A DNA stretch of 64,000 nt, from NCBI GenBank assembly GCA_029706075.1, contig JAINUG010000146.1, positions 2,624,170 to 2,688,169 of the forward strand. The letters run 5' to 3'. Each line of letters starts with the position of its first letter. Position 1 is the stretch's first letter. This document shows positions 33,934-48,051 of the stretch, one piece after another. The stretch comes from Aldrovandia affinis (taxonomy: Eukaryota > Chordata > Actinopteri > Notacanthiformes > Halosauridae). The notes under the pieces are model-generated. The model saw nothing but the letters and a program-made list of their open reading frames with translations. It did not search any database and was not told the origin of the DNA. The position numbers and the translations under genes were made by a program.

Positions 33934-34685
33934 GTAAGCGTCTTCCTTAAATATATATATATACGCTTGCAACAAAGATTTAACTCATTACAAACCTACT
34001 CATTCAAATGTAGCAAAACCAACAGAGAAAACAGCATTGTAGCTAGCTATATTTTAACAAATGTTTATTAACCGTCTGGTTGTACAACGAATTACTTACA
34101 CAAGAAATGAGACGAATGAATGAATACATCTGGTGCTATAACGTTAAATTACGACCAAATATTTGCTAAAAACTGCAGAAATTACTTTAGAAGTTGTGGT
34201 ATAGTGGAAAACAATTGGTACGTAAGTCTCCATACACTGCGTAGCTTTACCCGTTGTTTTAGAACGATCGTCTAACGTAGTACTGTATTCACTTTGCTCT
34301 GACCAGGTAACATATGTTTTCCTTTTTCCGTAGACAGTCGGCGAAACGTTAAATAGCGCTCAAATCTCTTCCAGTATTTAAGTAATTTGTCGGAAAATAG
34401 TCACAGTCATATTACCTGCCTTATTTGCGATAGAAATGAAACCGGGCGGGAGATGGTTGAATAGCAGGGGCGGCACTCTGTTTAACATTGGGGGGAGGGG
34501 TTTACATGAGATAACTTCCATCTTTCCACCCTAGTGATATCTTTGGTAAAACAGTGGAAGTAAAACCTAATTTTATGGGCAAAAGTTAGCTCATTATTTT
34601 ATGTGAGTGCATGACTCCATTAATTTAAATCTTGAAAAGTTAGTTTGTTGTGCCAAGTGCAGAGTCACACACCCCTGTGCTGTAA

Positions 34686-34908
34686 CAGGCAGACAGTGTA
34701 GTGTAATGGTTAGGGAGCTGGGCTTGTAAGGTTAAGGTTGCAGGTTCAGTCCCCAGGTGGGACACTGCCGTTGTACCCTTGAGCAAGGTATTTAACCTGA
34801 ATTGCTTCAGTAAAATATCCAGCTGTATCAATGGATTATATGTAAAGAAATGTAAACTGTGTAAGTCGATCTGGATAAGAGCGTCTGCTAAAATGCCTGC
34901 AATGTAAC
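34686..34908 (+). mobile_element. V-SINE-like SINE, copy 4, polymorphic between cassettes
   Basis: A full SINE with L2-type tail inserted in intron 1 of copy B. Cassettes C and D lack it and keep the joined flank (CTGTAACAGTGCTAACTC), so the insertion site is exact. The flanks suggest a target duplication TGTAACAG. Confidence 0.9.
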
Positions 34909-34984
34909 AGTGCTAACTCTTCAAAGTTACAAGCTGATTTTCTCAACAGAATTCAGATTTGGCAAATAGGGTAACAGACCCTGC

Positions 34985-35545
34985 CACATCCTCTGATCGT
35001 CAGCTCACAACCTATGCTCCTTTTGTCAAGTAAATGTATTATCAACACATATCAGTCTGGTTTTAGACCAAGACACAGCACCATCTCAGCTGCATCACTT
35101 GTTGAGAATGACATTGTAGGGTCATTTTGTAAAAAAACAACATTGTGTCCCATTATTTATAGATCTTTCAAAACCATTTGACACTGTGGATCATTCTTTG
35201 TCAATACTAAAGTTATCTGTCGTTGGATTAGACCAGAATGCATGTAATTGGTTCCATAACTACCTTGCAGATACAGTAGATCCCAGTGTATTACAGCTGA
35301 TGGTATCCAGTCAAAATCTTTTGAAATAACTAAAGGAGTACCGTAGGGGTCTATTCTTGGTCTAATACTGTTTACATTGTATATAAATGATTGTAATGTA
35401 AGCAACTGTAAAATAAATTTTTATGCAGAGGATACGATGATGTATGCTACTGCCTCTATGACACAGGCCCTCTCCAACCTTCAGCAAGCTTTTAATACAA
35501 TAAAAGTTGCAATTTTTAACCTCTAAATCCTGTATTGTATTCTAT
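34985..35545 (+). mobile_element. Non-LTR reverse-transcriptase fragment, cassette B
   Basis: Plus-strand pieces in several frames: SGFRPRHSTISAASLVEND, KPFDTVDHSL, GVPQGS-like and a YADD-like YAEDT. It is part of the fingers/palm region of a LINE, inside intron 1 of the zinc-finger gene, broken by frameshifts. Confidence 0.8.
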
Positions 35546-35802
35546 TTTGTTTGTTGTGGGGGGGCGATTCCATTCTGAAAATGTTGTTAATTCTCACACT
35601 TCACTGCCTGTCTACACACAGGAGATCGCTAACGACCTAGCTAGCTAATTTGTAAACAATGCATCTCTAGGATTATTGCAACATTATTATTCAGGGTTAA
35701 GAACAAAAGGTTGTGCTATGAGTACAAAAATATGTGTATAAATTATCTTCCCCTCCACCTCTGAGAATGACTATATCCTCCCCTCTCTGTCCTTCCTTTT
35801 AG

Positions 35803-38540
35803 AAGAGCGGTGGATGACTCTTTTAGGCCCCACCTCCTCAGGTTTAGACATGAAGACGGAACCTGTGATTGACAGTGGAGATTACACAGATTTGGAGCTC
35901 AGGTCAAGTCTGAAAACTGAAGACCTGGAGGAGGAGAAAGAGTGGAAGACAGGACATGGGATGGATGGGGAGGAAATAGACATTCTGTCTAACATAAAGG
36001 TGGAGGAGGATGAAGGCTGGGAGGAGATGAAGAGTGAGGATGGAGTGAAAGATGAAGGGGTAATGGAACTCTGGCTGAAGCAGGAAAAAGAGAGTGGAGA
36101 TGAAAGAGTAAAGGATGAACCTGATCAAAATGCCCAAATGGACAGAGGGATGAAGAATGGAGGCCAATCTGCCTACGATATACTACCCTGTAATTACTTT
36201 CTGACATTTATTTGAAGATTTCTGTAAACATTTTCTATGTTTTTTTCAGTTGTGTTCGTGTCAGCATACATCCATATTTCTTACATTTATATTTGTCTCA
36301 CATGACCTACTCTCTTCTCAGGTAAGACTGGTGGGGCATTGTATCAGGTCTTTGCCTCCTCCCAGTACTCGTTCCTTCATGCGGAAGAAGTGAAGCTTCA
36401 CCAGCACATTGAGGGGGTTCCTCCGAACGAGCACAGCATGATTTTGAGGTCTGGAGGAAGCAGTGCTGAGAACCCACCGCCTCCCAGCAGCTTACGTCAG
36501 CACCTCCGCACCCCCAAAGACAATCTCCACCCTGACACAGTCCAACACAGACTCTCATGGGTCCCACACATGCTCCCAGTGTGGAAAGCAATATAAACAT
36601 CTGTCACAACTGACGAAACACCAACAACGATGCCATACTGCGGATCGTCCGTACCAATGCTCCCAATGTGGGAAGCGATACAGATATGGTACACTGCTGA
36701 CAATACACCAGAGAACTCATACAGGGGAGCGCCCGTATCACTGCACTGACTGTGGAAAGAGTTTCAGTGAATCGGGTAGTCTCAAATCACACCAGAGAAC
36801 TCATACAGGGGAGCGCCCATATCACTGCTCCCTTTGTGGGACGAGTTTCAGTCGGTTTGATCATCTGAAAACACACCAGAAAACTCATACAGGGGAGCGC
36901 CCATATCACTGCTCCCAGTGTGAGAAGAGTTTCATACACTCTGGTAATCTGAAATCACACCAGAATACTCATACTGGGGAGCGCCCATACCACTGCTCTG
37001 TTTGTGGGAAGAGTTTTAGTCAGTCTTGTCATCTGAAAACACACCAGAGAACTCATACAGGGGAGCGCCCATACCACTGCTCCCAGTGTGAGAACAGTTT
37101 TAGTCAGTCTTGTCATCTGAAAGCACACCAGAGAACTCATACAGGGGAGTGCCCATTTCTCTGCTCTCAGTGTGGGAAGAGTTTCAAAGACTCTGGTAAT
37201 CTGAAATCACACCAGAAAACTCATACAGGGGAGCGCCCACATCACTGCTCCCAGTGTGAGAAGAGTTTCAAACACTCTAGTACTCTAAAATCACACCAGA
37301 GAACTCATACAGGGGAGCACCCGTATCACTGCTCCCAGTGTGAGAAGAGTTTCAAACACTCTAGTAGTCTAAAATCACACCAGAGAACTCATACAGGGGA
37401 GCGCCCGTATCACTGCACTGACTGTGGGAAGAGTTTCAGTCAATCGGGTAGTCTCAAATCACACCAGAGAACTCATACAGGGATCGCCCGTACCACTGCT
37501 CCCTTTGTGGGACGAGTTTCAGTCGGTTTGATCGTCTGAAATCACACCAGAGAATTCATACGGGGGAGCGCCCGTACCACTGCTCCCAGTGTGGGAAGAA
37601 TTTTAGTCGGTCTTGTCATCTGAAAACACACCAGAGAACTCATACAGGGGAGCGCCCGTACCACTGCTCCCAGTGTGAGAAGAGTTTCAGTCAGTCTTGT
37701 CATCTGAAATCACACCAGAGAACTCATGTGCCCATTTCTCACTGCTCCCAGTGTGAGAAGAGTTTCAAAGACTCTGGTAATCTGAAATCACACCAGAAAA
37801 CTCATACAGGGGAGCGCCCACATCACTGCTCCCAGTGTGAGAAGAGTTTCAAACACTCTAGTATCTAAAATCACACCAGAGAACTCATCCCAGGGGAGCA
37901 CCCGTATCACTGCTCCCAGTGTGAGAAGAGTTTCAAACACTCTAGTAGTCTAAAATCACACCAGAGAACTCATACAGGGGAGCGCCCGTATCACTGCACT
38001 GACTGTGGAAAGAGTTTCAGTCAATCGGGTAGTCTCAAATCACACCAGAGAACTCATACAGGGGATCGCCCGTACCACTGCTCCCTTTGTGGGACGAGTT
38101 TCAGTCGGTTTGATCGTCTGAAATCACACCAGAGAATTCATACGGGGGAGCGCCCGTACCACTGCTCCCAGTGTGGGAAGAATTTTAGTCGGCCTTGTCA
38201 TCTGAAAACACACCAGAGAACTCATACAGGGGAGCGCCCGTACCACTGCTCCCAGTGTGAGAACAGTTTTAGTCACTCTGGTAATCTGAAATCACACCAG
38301 AAAACTCATACAGGGGACCACCCATACCACCACTGACTGTGGAAAGTGTTTCAGTGATTCGGGTAGTCTTAAATCACACCAGAAAACTCATACAGGGGAG
38401 CGCCTGTATCACTGCTCCCTTTGTGGGACGAGTTTCAGACGGTTTGATTGTCTGAAATCACACCAGAGAATTCATATGGGGGAGCGCCCGTGCCAATGAT
38501 CTGACTATGGGAAGAGTCATCTGAAAATACACCAGAGAAC
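35803..38540 (+). pseudogene. C2H2 zinc-finger gene, cassette copy B, frameshifted
   Basis: The N-terminal exon (35803-36189, start ATG 35814) and intron match copy C, and the array exon starts at 36322. One extra C near 36506 throws the reading frame off between the linker and the first finger. Eleven fingers remain open (36560-37480) in a frame that the N-terminal exon does not reach. Further single-base losses near 37482 and 37864 break the rest. About 23 fingers are recognisable up to 38510, the longest array in the window. Fingers 8-14 and 15-21 are a seven-finger block duplication. The N-terminal exon lacks four residues (ERPS region) present in A and D, as does C, so B and C are sisters. 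A truncated finger-only protein from an internal ATG is possible but unproven. Confidence 0.85.
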
Positions 38541-38680
38541 TCGTATAGCGCATCGCAGTGATCACCCGGACCTGCCGATTCTCCCTCCACAACATCCAGA
38601 GTAACCAACTGTTCCTCACCCAAGAGGCCACACAACTCCTGGTCCAGGCCCTGGTGATCTCACGTATGGACTACTGGGGC
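38541..38680 (+). mobile_element. L2 5' part inserted in the copy B finger array
   Basis: Encodes ITRTCRFSLHNI and TQEATQLLVQALVISRMDY on the plus strand, the same L2 protein region as at 30480-30580 (minus). It starts directly after a finger (IHQRTR) and is cut by the Harbinger end at 38681. The 3' half of this L2 resumes at about 39700. Confidence 0.8.
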
Positions 38681-39640
38681 CCGTTCCTCGTACATGGCTA
38701 ACACACTTAACCGGATAACTTCACATAAGTCAGGCTTTTTCGGTTCCCCGAAGCAAGTTTGGCTAAATTACTATAGCAACACATCCACAAACTTGAACCT
38801 GCTCCAGTGCAGGCTAACTTAAGTTAGCTGGAACTAAGCTTGACACTCCCCTGAAAAAATAGCAGCTCCCTTCCTCAGAGATCCCATTGATGAAGGAGCA
38901 ATATTAATCCGATTAGTGTTTCACAGGGAGAGAGTTCTTCGAGATCGCCAAGATCCTTTATTATGTTCTGATGACTTCCTATATGAGCGCTACCGATTCA
39001 GCCGACAAGGAATAATTTATTTACAAGACCTTCTCGAGCCATACATACACCACTGCAGCCGTACATGTACTGTCTCTCAGACTGTATGCATAGGTTTGCG
39101 CTTTTTTGCAGGTGGCACATTTTTGTACACTGTCGGTGATGCGGAGAACATTAGCAAAGCCGCTGCATGCCGTGCTGTTCGGAAGGTTTATTTGGCACTC
39201 AATACATTTATCAACATGTTCATTACATTCCCTGGCCATGTCTGAATAAATGCAATCAAAGAGGGCTTTCATGGAATTGCAAGTAATTGAGTTATTCAAT
39301 ATTTGACCATTTAATGAAAATGCATTCCTATCACCATTTTTCATTACGGAGCTTACGACATTATTATGCAGAGTTTCCCAACGTCATTGGCGCAGTGGAC
39401 TGCACTCAGATCCGCATCAAATTGCCCTCTGGCCCAAACGAGGCAGATTTTGTGAATCGAAAAGGCTTTCACAGCATTAATGTGCAGGTACTTACGACAT
39501 AATTTTCCTCGAAAATTACATTGTTCTAGAACAAATAATTGTTTTTATAGCAATCATATGCCTGTCTTTGACAATAGGGGTCATGGACCTTGCAATTGCC
39601 TGCTATAGGCTACCCATGTACTGTACAATACCCATGACTT
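38681..39640 (+). mobile_element. PIF/Harbinger element, 5' part (cassette B)
   Basis: Begins with GGGGCCCGTTCCTCGTACAT, whose inverted partner (ACGTACAAGGAACGGGGCCC) ends the Harbinger of cassette C at about 49825. It encodes HARBI1-like transposase: helix-turn-helix N-terminal part at 38916-39245 (YRFSRQGIIYLQDLLEPYI), then catalytic-core start at 39360-39490 ([19 protein letters not shown], with the DDE Asp in AVDCTQI). Stops and frameshifts separate the pieces. The second half is deleted. Confidence 0.85.
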
Positions 39641-39647
39641 CCATCCA

Positions 39648-39700
39648 TCCATCCATTATCTAAGCCACTTATTCCTGGTCAGGGTCGCGGGGGGGGGGGC
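39648..39700 (+). repeat. (CCAT)n plus short retroelement-like tail
   Basis: CCATCCATCCATTATCTAAG followed by GGGTCGCGGGGG, a sequence commonly seen as a retroelement 3' end. It sits at the deletion junction between Harbinger and L2 in cassette B only. Confidence 0.5.
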
Positions 39701-39875
39701 TGGACATTAACTTTTCATCCCTTGTGTTACAGGTACGGTATCTAGCTGCGAACAATTATGTCTATTACTGTATCAGTTCACTGATCTCTTGCGCAAACAG
39801 TTATTGATCTTACCATGCATTAATGCACACCTTGTAAGTTGCTCTGGATAAGAGCATCTGCTAAATGTAAATGTA
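39701..39875 (+). mobile_element. L2 3' UTR and tail (cassette B)
   Basis: Matches 51575-51746. It ends in the L2 tail GCTCTGGATAAGAGCATCTG and TGTAAATGTAAATAC, after which zinc-finger sequence resumes at once. Confidence 0.85.
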
Positions 39876-40165
39876 AATACAGGGGAGCGTCCGTACCACT
39901 GCTCTGACTGTGGAAAGGATTTTCGCTTATAAAGAGAGCTTGAAATACACCAGCAAAAGGTTTCAGTGATTCTGTTCATCTGAAAACACACCAGAAAATT
40001 CATACTGTGGAGTGCCTGTATCACTGCTCCTGTGTGGGAACGATTTTATGGTAGCAAGTGCTCTGAGCGCACACAAACAAACTCATACAGGGGAGCGCCC
40101 ATTCCATTGCCCCTAGAGTAGTTTCATTTCAGTCCAGTGACTGTAGAAGCCACAAATGAACTCAT
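39876..40165 (+). pseudogene. Severed 3' end of zinc-finger array (cassette B)
   Basis: About four degenerate fingers ([12 protein letters not shown], then pieces with HLKTHQKIHT and ALSAHKQTHTGERP) interrupted by stops and shifts. It starts exactly at the end of an L2 and continues the array left of that L2. A near-identical remnant is at 51747-52040. Confidence 0.8.
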
Positions 40166-40726
40166 ACCACCGTGGGAAGAGCTATGGATTTTTGAGTTCT
40201 ATGAGGAAACACTGATTTGTATTGACATTCATGAACTATTTAATATTAAGAAAATATTTTTTATGGAAGTGCTGTCATGGATTAACATATATTTATAAGT
40301 GTTTAACATAACTGCATTGTTTTAAGTGCAACAGCATTATTTTCCATATCCTGTGTGCACACTGATTACTGTTTCAGCTCCGATTATTTAACAGAATGGG
40401 CCCAATGGCTTCAAGCCGCTACAGCTCTCAGTATTGGTGAAATGTAAAGAGATCAGTACAGCAATTTATTAATCTGCTGAGGCGTGAATCAGTTTATCTA
40501 TAAAGCCTGCTGGTATTTTTTCCTGTGCAGGCTGGGCCCCATGGCCTAGACATCCCAGCTTGAGAAACCGGGCTGCATTATTATCCAACTGGGATGGGGA
40601 TCTGCTGAGATTCCAGTGGGCTATTCTAAACTGGAGAGAGAAAAAAGGTACATTTGTTTTAAAGAATGGAGAAAATTTTGAACGTAAGCAAAATAAGTGC
40701 AAGGCTCATCGTCCAGTCCTCTTGAG
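40166..40726. repeat. Zinc-finger downstream flank shared with cassette C
   Basis: Non-coding sequence after the array remnant, matching 52041-52631 closely. The copy at 52243-52280 carries an extra short L2-tail fragment. No gene is recognised. Confidence 0.6.
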
Positions 40727-41015
40727 GTGAGTTTGGTAGTTTGCGTGGTTGGTCAATATGGGGTGAGGCCAGCAATGATCCGCCTCCTCTAGATGGAACA
40801 CGCCCTCCTACTCTCTAGAGAAACCCTTCATGCTTCTCGGTGAGCTTGTGCCGGCTCACCCTCCCCCTGGGCCGAATAGCCAATCACCGCTCCCTATCAG
40901 GGTTCTCGGCTGGGGCCGGTGGTCTGGCATAGTCGGGTTTTGAACCGAGGCTTTAATAGGCAACTTGCATTCACAAGTGAATGCTTAGACCGTTACGCTA
41001 TCTGAGGCCCCTCCA
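40727..41015 (-). mobile_element. tRNA-derived SINE, cassette boundary
   Basis: The minus-strand head GGCCTCAGATAGCGTAACGG carries an A-box-like motif, with a B box CGGTTCAAAACCC near 40945. A paralogue is at 52632-52940. Its family differs from the V-SINE copies because the L2-type tail is absent. Confidence 0.7.
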
Positions 41016-41308
41016 GCCCCTGTGAGTTTATATGGAATGACCCATTGATTCCCAATAAGATTATCACAAATATGAATGAGTGCCTGTGTTAATCACCATT
41101 ACTCTTAAGCTTATTGTCACTGTTGAACTTGGGTGTGAGCGTAGGACCAGCAAACATTTAACTAATGTTTAGTGCGGGAGTGCTGTGGTCTAGAAACGTT
41201 TCAGCTATGAGCTTTCCTTCAGAGCTCTGTAAAGGTAGCTACAATATGTTTTTTCGGTTTGTAACTTCAAACTTGTCCTACCACAATAAGGGCTCTCTGC
41301 TGTTGTCA

Positions 41309-41868
41309 TTTACATTTACATTTTAAGCATTTAGCACATGCTCTTATCCAGAGCGACTTTCAAGATGTGCATTAATACATGGTAGGAACAATCATAGTTT
41401 GCACAAGATCAGTGCTGTAATACAGCGATAGACATTGTTGTAGGCAGCTGCATACCATACCTGTAACACAGGGAAGGAAAAGGTTAGTAATTTATTTATA
41501 TATTTTTTTAATTAAATGAGGCAGAGATACATATACAAGGAGTGTTGAACAAGTCGGCAGTGGTGGTGACAATTGGCTAGATGTACAGAATTCAGTGGTA
41601 GTGGAGTCTGAAAAGGTGGGTTTTGAGTCTCTTGCGGAAGATCACAAGTGATTCCGTGATCCTGACAGATTGCGGAAGGTCGTTCCACCACCGAGGGGTC
41701 AGGACAGAGAAGAGGTGAGACTGCGAGGAGCGGCTGCCGGGCGCCCGGAGGGATGGGACAGTCAGTTTGCCAGAGGAGGCTGAGCAGAGGGGTCTGGGTG
41801 GGGTGTAGGGTGTGATGAGTAATATATATATATTCCATTTAGCATACGCTTTTTTTATCCAAAGCAAT
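41309..41868 (-). mobile_element. L2-clade LINE, 3' part (cassette C)
   Basis: On the minus strand the coding C-terminus (41867-41592) leads into a 3' UTR and ends at the tail (AAATGTAAATGTAAA, 41309-41330). Cassette A shows the unbroken target (TGCTGTTGTCGTGTTTTAGA near 28895). Confidence 0.9.
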
Positions 41869-41879
41869 GTGTTTTAGAG

Positions 41880-42149
41880 ATTAGAACTCTAGTGCCAACT
41901 GATACTGCTGTTGTGATTATGCGATAAAATGTCCTCATTCCCTTAGTTTTGGCTCAGTAATTAAATAATATTACAAATAAGAAATAACTCATTCCTGCCT
42001 TTACTTTGAAAATGTCCGCCATTATGTCACCGGAAGTCAATTCCGTGTTTTCACTCGATACACACTTATTCGGTTGAATCTGGGGGTTGCAACATTAACT
42101 AGCTTCGTAGGAATTGGAAGCAGCGCAAACCTAACCATTTCGAGCCACG
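41880..42149 (+). promoter_or_regulatory. Promoter and non-coding first exon of zinc-finger copy C
   Basis: A YY1-like CCGCCAT (42016-42022) and ETS/GABP-like CCGGAAGT (42030-42037) precede a first exon ending at 42149 (GAGCCACG then GTAAGCG). The module is kept almost base for base in B and D. Intron 1 then runs to the acceptor at 45178. Confidence 0.65.
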
Positions 42150-42989
42150 GTAAGCGTCTTCCTTAAATATATATATATACGCTTGCAACAAAGATTGAAC
42201 TCATTACAAACCTACTCATTCAAATGTAGCAAAACCAACAGAGAAAACAGCATTGTAGCTAGCTATATTTTAGCAAATGTTTATTAACCGTCTGGTTGTA
42301 CAACGAATTACTTACACAAGAAACGAGACGAATGAATGAATACATCTGGTGCTATAACGTTAAATTACGACCAAATATTTGCTAAAAACTGCAGAAATTA
42401 CTTTAGAAGTTGTGGTATAGTGCAAAACAATTGGTACGTAAGTCTCCATACACTGTGTAGCTTTACCCGTTGTTTTAGAACGATCGTCTATCGTAGTACT
42501 GTATTCACTTTGCTCTGACCAGGTAACATATGTTTTCCTTTTTCCGGAGTCAGTCGGCGAAACGTTAAATAGCGCTCAAATCTCTTACAGTATTTAAGTA
42601 ATTTGTCGGAAAATAGTCAATATTACCTGGCTTATTTGAGATAGAAATGAAACCGGGCGGGAGATGGTTGAATAGCAGGGGCGGCACTCTCTGTTTAACA
42701 TTGGGGGGAGGGGTTTACCAGATATAACTTACATATTTCGCACCCTCGTGATATCTTTGGTAAAACAGTGGAAATAAAACCTAATTTTATGGGCAAAAGT
42801 TAGCTCATCATTTTATGTGAGTGCATGATTCCATTAATTTAAATCTTGAAAAGTTAGTTTGTTGTGCCAAGTGCAGAGTCACACACCCCTGTGCTGTAAC
42901 AGTGCTAACTCTTCAAAGTTACAAGCTGATTTTCTCAACAGAATTCAGATTTGGCAAATAGGGTAACAGACCCTGCCACATCCTCTGAT

Positions 42990-43432
42990 CGTCAGCTCAC
43001 AACCTATGCTCCTTTTTGTCAAGTAAATGTATTATCAACACATATCAGTCTGGTTTTAGACCAAGACACAGCACCATCTCAGCTGCATCACTTGTTGAGA
43101 ATGACATTGTGGGGTCATTTTATAAAAAAACAACATTGTGTCCCATTATTTATAGATCTTTCAAAACCATTTGACACTGTGGATCATTCTTTGTCAATAC
43201 TAAAGTTATCTGTCGTTGGATTAGACCAGGATGCATGTAATTGGTTCCATAACTACCTTGCAGATACAGTAGATCCCAGTGTATTACAGCTGATGGTATC
43301 CAGTCAAAATCTTTTGAAATAACTAAAGGAGTACCGCAGGGGTCTATTCTTGGTCTAATACTGTTTACATTGTATATAAATGATTGTAATGTAAGCAACT
43401 GTAAAACACATTTTTATGCAGAGGATATGATG
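42990..43432 (+). mobile_element. Non-LTR reverse-transcriptase fragment (cassette C, left half)
   Basis: The same LINE fragment as 34985-35545, interrupted at 43433 by a second LINE. The right part and the 3' end (GGGCTCTCCTGTAAAAGAGA) continue at 44454-44690. Confidence 0.8.
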
Positions 43433-44453
43433 ATAAGAACATAAGAACATAAGAATACATAATGATGAGAACGGGCCGTTCGGCCCATCTTGGCTCATCA
43501 TGTCCTAATCTAAAGAACATCTAGTACTACATCTAGCCTGGCCTTGAATAGCCCGAGCGTTTCTGCCTCTACTACCTGACCTGGCAAGCTGTTCCAGGCA
43601 TTGACAACTCTCTGTGTAAAGAAAAACTTCCTAATATCTGTGCGGAATTTGCCTTTAACTAATTTCCACCTGTGGCCTCTTGTTCTGCTGACCCCACTTA
43701 TCTTAAAAAATCTTTGGTAATTTACTTTGTTAATCCCTTTTAGGAATTTAAAAACCTCAATCAAATCCCCCCTAAGTCTACGTTTACTAAGTTTAAATAA
43801 ATTGAGTGCCTTAAGTCTATCATCATAACTTTTACCTTTCATACCAGGTATCAGATTAGTTGCCCTTCTTTGGACTTTTTCAAGAGCTTCAATATCTCTC
43901 TTGTAGTGCGGTGCCCAGAACTGCACACAGTATTCTAAGTGCGGTCTGACAAAGGCGTTATATAACATTAATATAACCTCCTTTGATTTGTACTCTATAC
44001 TTTTTGCTATGTATCCCAGCATCCTGTTGGCTTTTTCACTGCTGTAGCACACTGCTTTGATGCAGATAGGCTTTGATCCACTACAACTCCTAAATCCTTT
44101 TCAAATTGAACACCTACTAACTTTTCTCCTCCCATAAAATACTCCTGTCTAATGTTTTATTTATATTTCCCACATGCATTACTTTACATTTAGCAATATT
44201 GAACGTCATCTGCCATGTATCTGCCCATTTTTGGATTTTGTTTAAATCATCTTGGATTACTTTTGTCGATTCCAAACTGTTTGCCAAACCCCCAAGTTTA
44301 GTATCATCTGCAAATTTAACTATTTTGCTACTAATGTCCATATCCAGATCATTTATGTAAATAAGGAAGAGCAGAGGTCCCAGCACCGATCCCTGCGGGA
44401 CACCACTGCCCACAGCACCGAGGTCAGATTCGGCCCCACCTACTGTTACTCTT
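43433..44453 (-). mobile_element. CR1-like LINE, 5'-truncated, inserted into cassette C
   Basis: Minus-strand reverse transcriptase: VPQGSVLGPLLFLIYINDLD then KFADDTKLGG (44430-44117), and after a frameshift the C-terminal part (44052-43510, LEYCVQFWAPHYKRDIEALE). The 3' end is an (ATAAGAAC)n-type tail at 43433. A TATGATG target duplication flanks it. Cassettes B and D carry the empty site, so it inserted after the duplication. Confidence 0.92.
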
Positions 44454-44690
44454 GTATGATGTATGATGTATGCTACTGCCTCCTCTATGACACAGGCCAT
44501 CTCCAACCTTCAGCAAGCTTTTAATATAATACAAGTTGCACTTTTTAACCTCTAAACCCTTTATTGTATTCTATTTTGTTTGTTGTTTTTTATATGTTTG
44601 TTAACAGGGCTCTCCTGTAAAAGAGACCCAGTCTCAGTGAGACCTTCCCTGTCAAAATAAAGGTTAATAATAATAATAACTTCAAAAAGG

Positions 44691-45178
44691 GTTTACAACT
44701 CATGCTCATAACTACACTGAGTTTTGCTGGTACCTCATCTTCCTACATTTATGAAACTGGAATGCATTTTTACATCACATAATAGGGTTATCATTGACTC
44801 ATTTTACATTACTGTACTTCTCAAACTTGTGTTTAATATGAACATGGGCACACACTGTAAAGCACTGAGCAGTAACATGTAGCATGTCCTTGGTCAAGAG
44901 CAGAACTTGATTCTGTCCAAAATGGTAGTGGGGGGGGAATTTCCATTCTGAAAATGTTGTTAATTCTCACACTTCACTGCCTGTCTACACACAGGAGATC
45001 GCTAACGACCTAGCTAGCTAGTTTGTAAACAATGCATCTCTAGGACTATTACAACATTATTATCCTGGGTTAAGAACAAAAGGTTGTGCTATTATGAGTA
45101 CAAAAATATGTATATAAATTATCTTCCCCTCCAGCTCTGTGGATGACTATATCCTCCCCTCTCTGTCCTTCCTTTTAG
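44691..45178. repeat. Cassette spacer upstream of zinc-finger exon, copy C
   Basis: Non-coding intron sequence shared with 29656-30050 (A), 35546-35802 (B) and 59192-59746 (D), including AACATGGGCACACACTGTAA and GGTTAAGAACAAAAGGTTGT. It ends in the pyrimidine tract before the acceptor at 45177-45178. Confidence 0.7.
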
Positions 45179-45189
45179 AAGAGCGGTGG

Positions 45190-47374
<2,185 letters not shown>

Positions 47375-47568
47375 TAGAAAAGGCTTTCACAGCATTAATG
47401 TGCAGGTTTCCTCGAAAATTACATTGTTCTAGAACAAATAATTGTTTTTATAGCAATCATATGCCTGCCTTTGACAATAGGGGTCATGGACCTTGCAATT
47501 GCCTGCTGTAGGCTACCCATGTACTGTACAATACCCATGACTTGACCTCAATTCATCTTAGATGATCT

Positions 47569-48051
47569 GTGACTCCACCTGCCTCATCATTAATGTTGAG
47601 GCCAAGTGGCCAGGCTCTGTCCACGACTCCAGAATATTCAGAGAGTCTACACTGTGCCACGGCATATTATATACTAGGTCATTATGATGGGCTCCTAATT
47701 GGAGACAGGGGTTATGCCTGCAAACCCTACTTCATGACCCAGTATGCGGAGCCAGCACCAGGGCCTCAAGCCCGTTTCAACGGGGCTCTTGCTAGAGCAA
47801 GAGTCCGGATAGAGATGACCTTTGGCCAACTGAAGGCCAGATTCACATGTCTTCGGGGGCTGCGGGTGGCGCCAGACAGGGCATGTGACATCACTGTTGC
47901 ATGTGCAATGCTCCACAATGCGGCAACGATCAGGAAGGAGAGGGTCCCAGTCGTCAGGATCCATCCTGAAGGTGACCTGGAGCCAGTCCACTTGGACGAG
48001 CAGACCGGACGAGCTGCAAGGGACAGAATTGCCCACCATCATTTTGGTTAG
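47569..48051 (+). pseudogene. HARBI1-like transposase, C-terminal half
   Basis: A DDE_Tnp_4-type core: LIGDRGYACKPYFMTQYAEP holds the second catalytic Asp, and RVRIEMTFGQLKARFTCLRG holds the Glu. It ends in VACAMLHNAATIRKER and an acidic tail. A frameshift near 47640 separates it from the preceding GSVHDSRIFRES part. The first Asp lies in the deleted part, so it cannot be catalytic alone. Confidence 0.85.

Noticed and set aside
36463-37539. Copy B finger frame as a full gene starting at 36463
   Set aside because: Its first residues are the linker read out of frame; comparison with A, C and D shows a one-base insertion, so it is annotated as a pseudogene.
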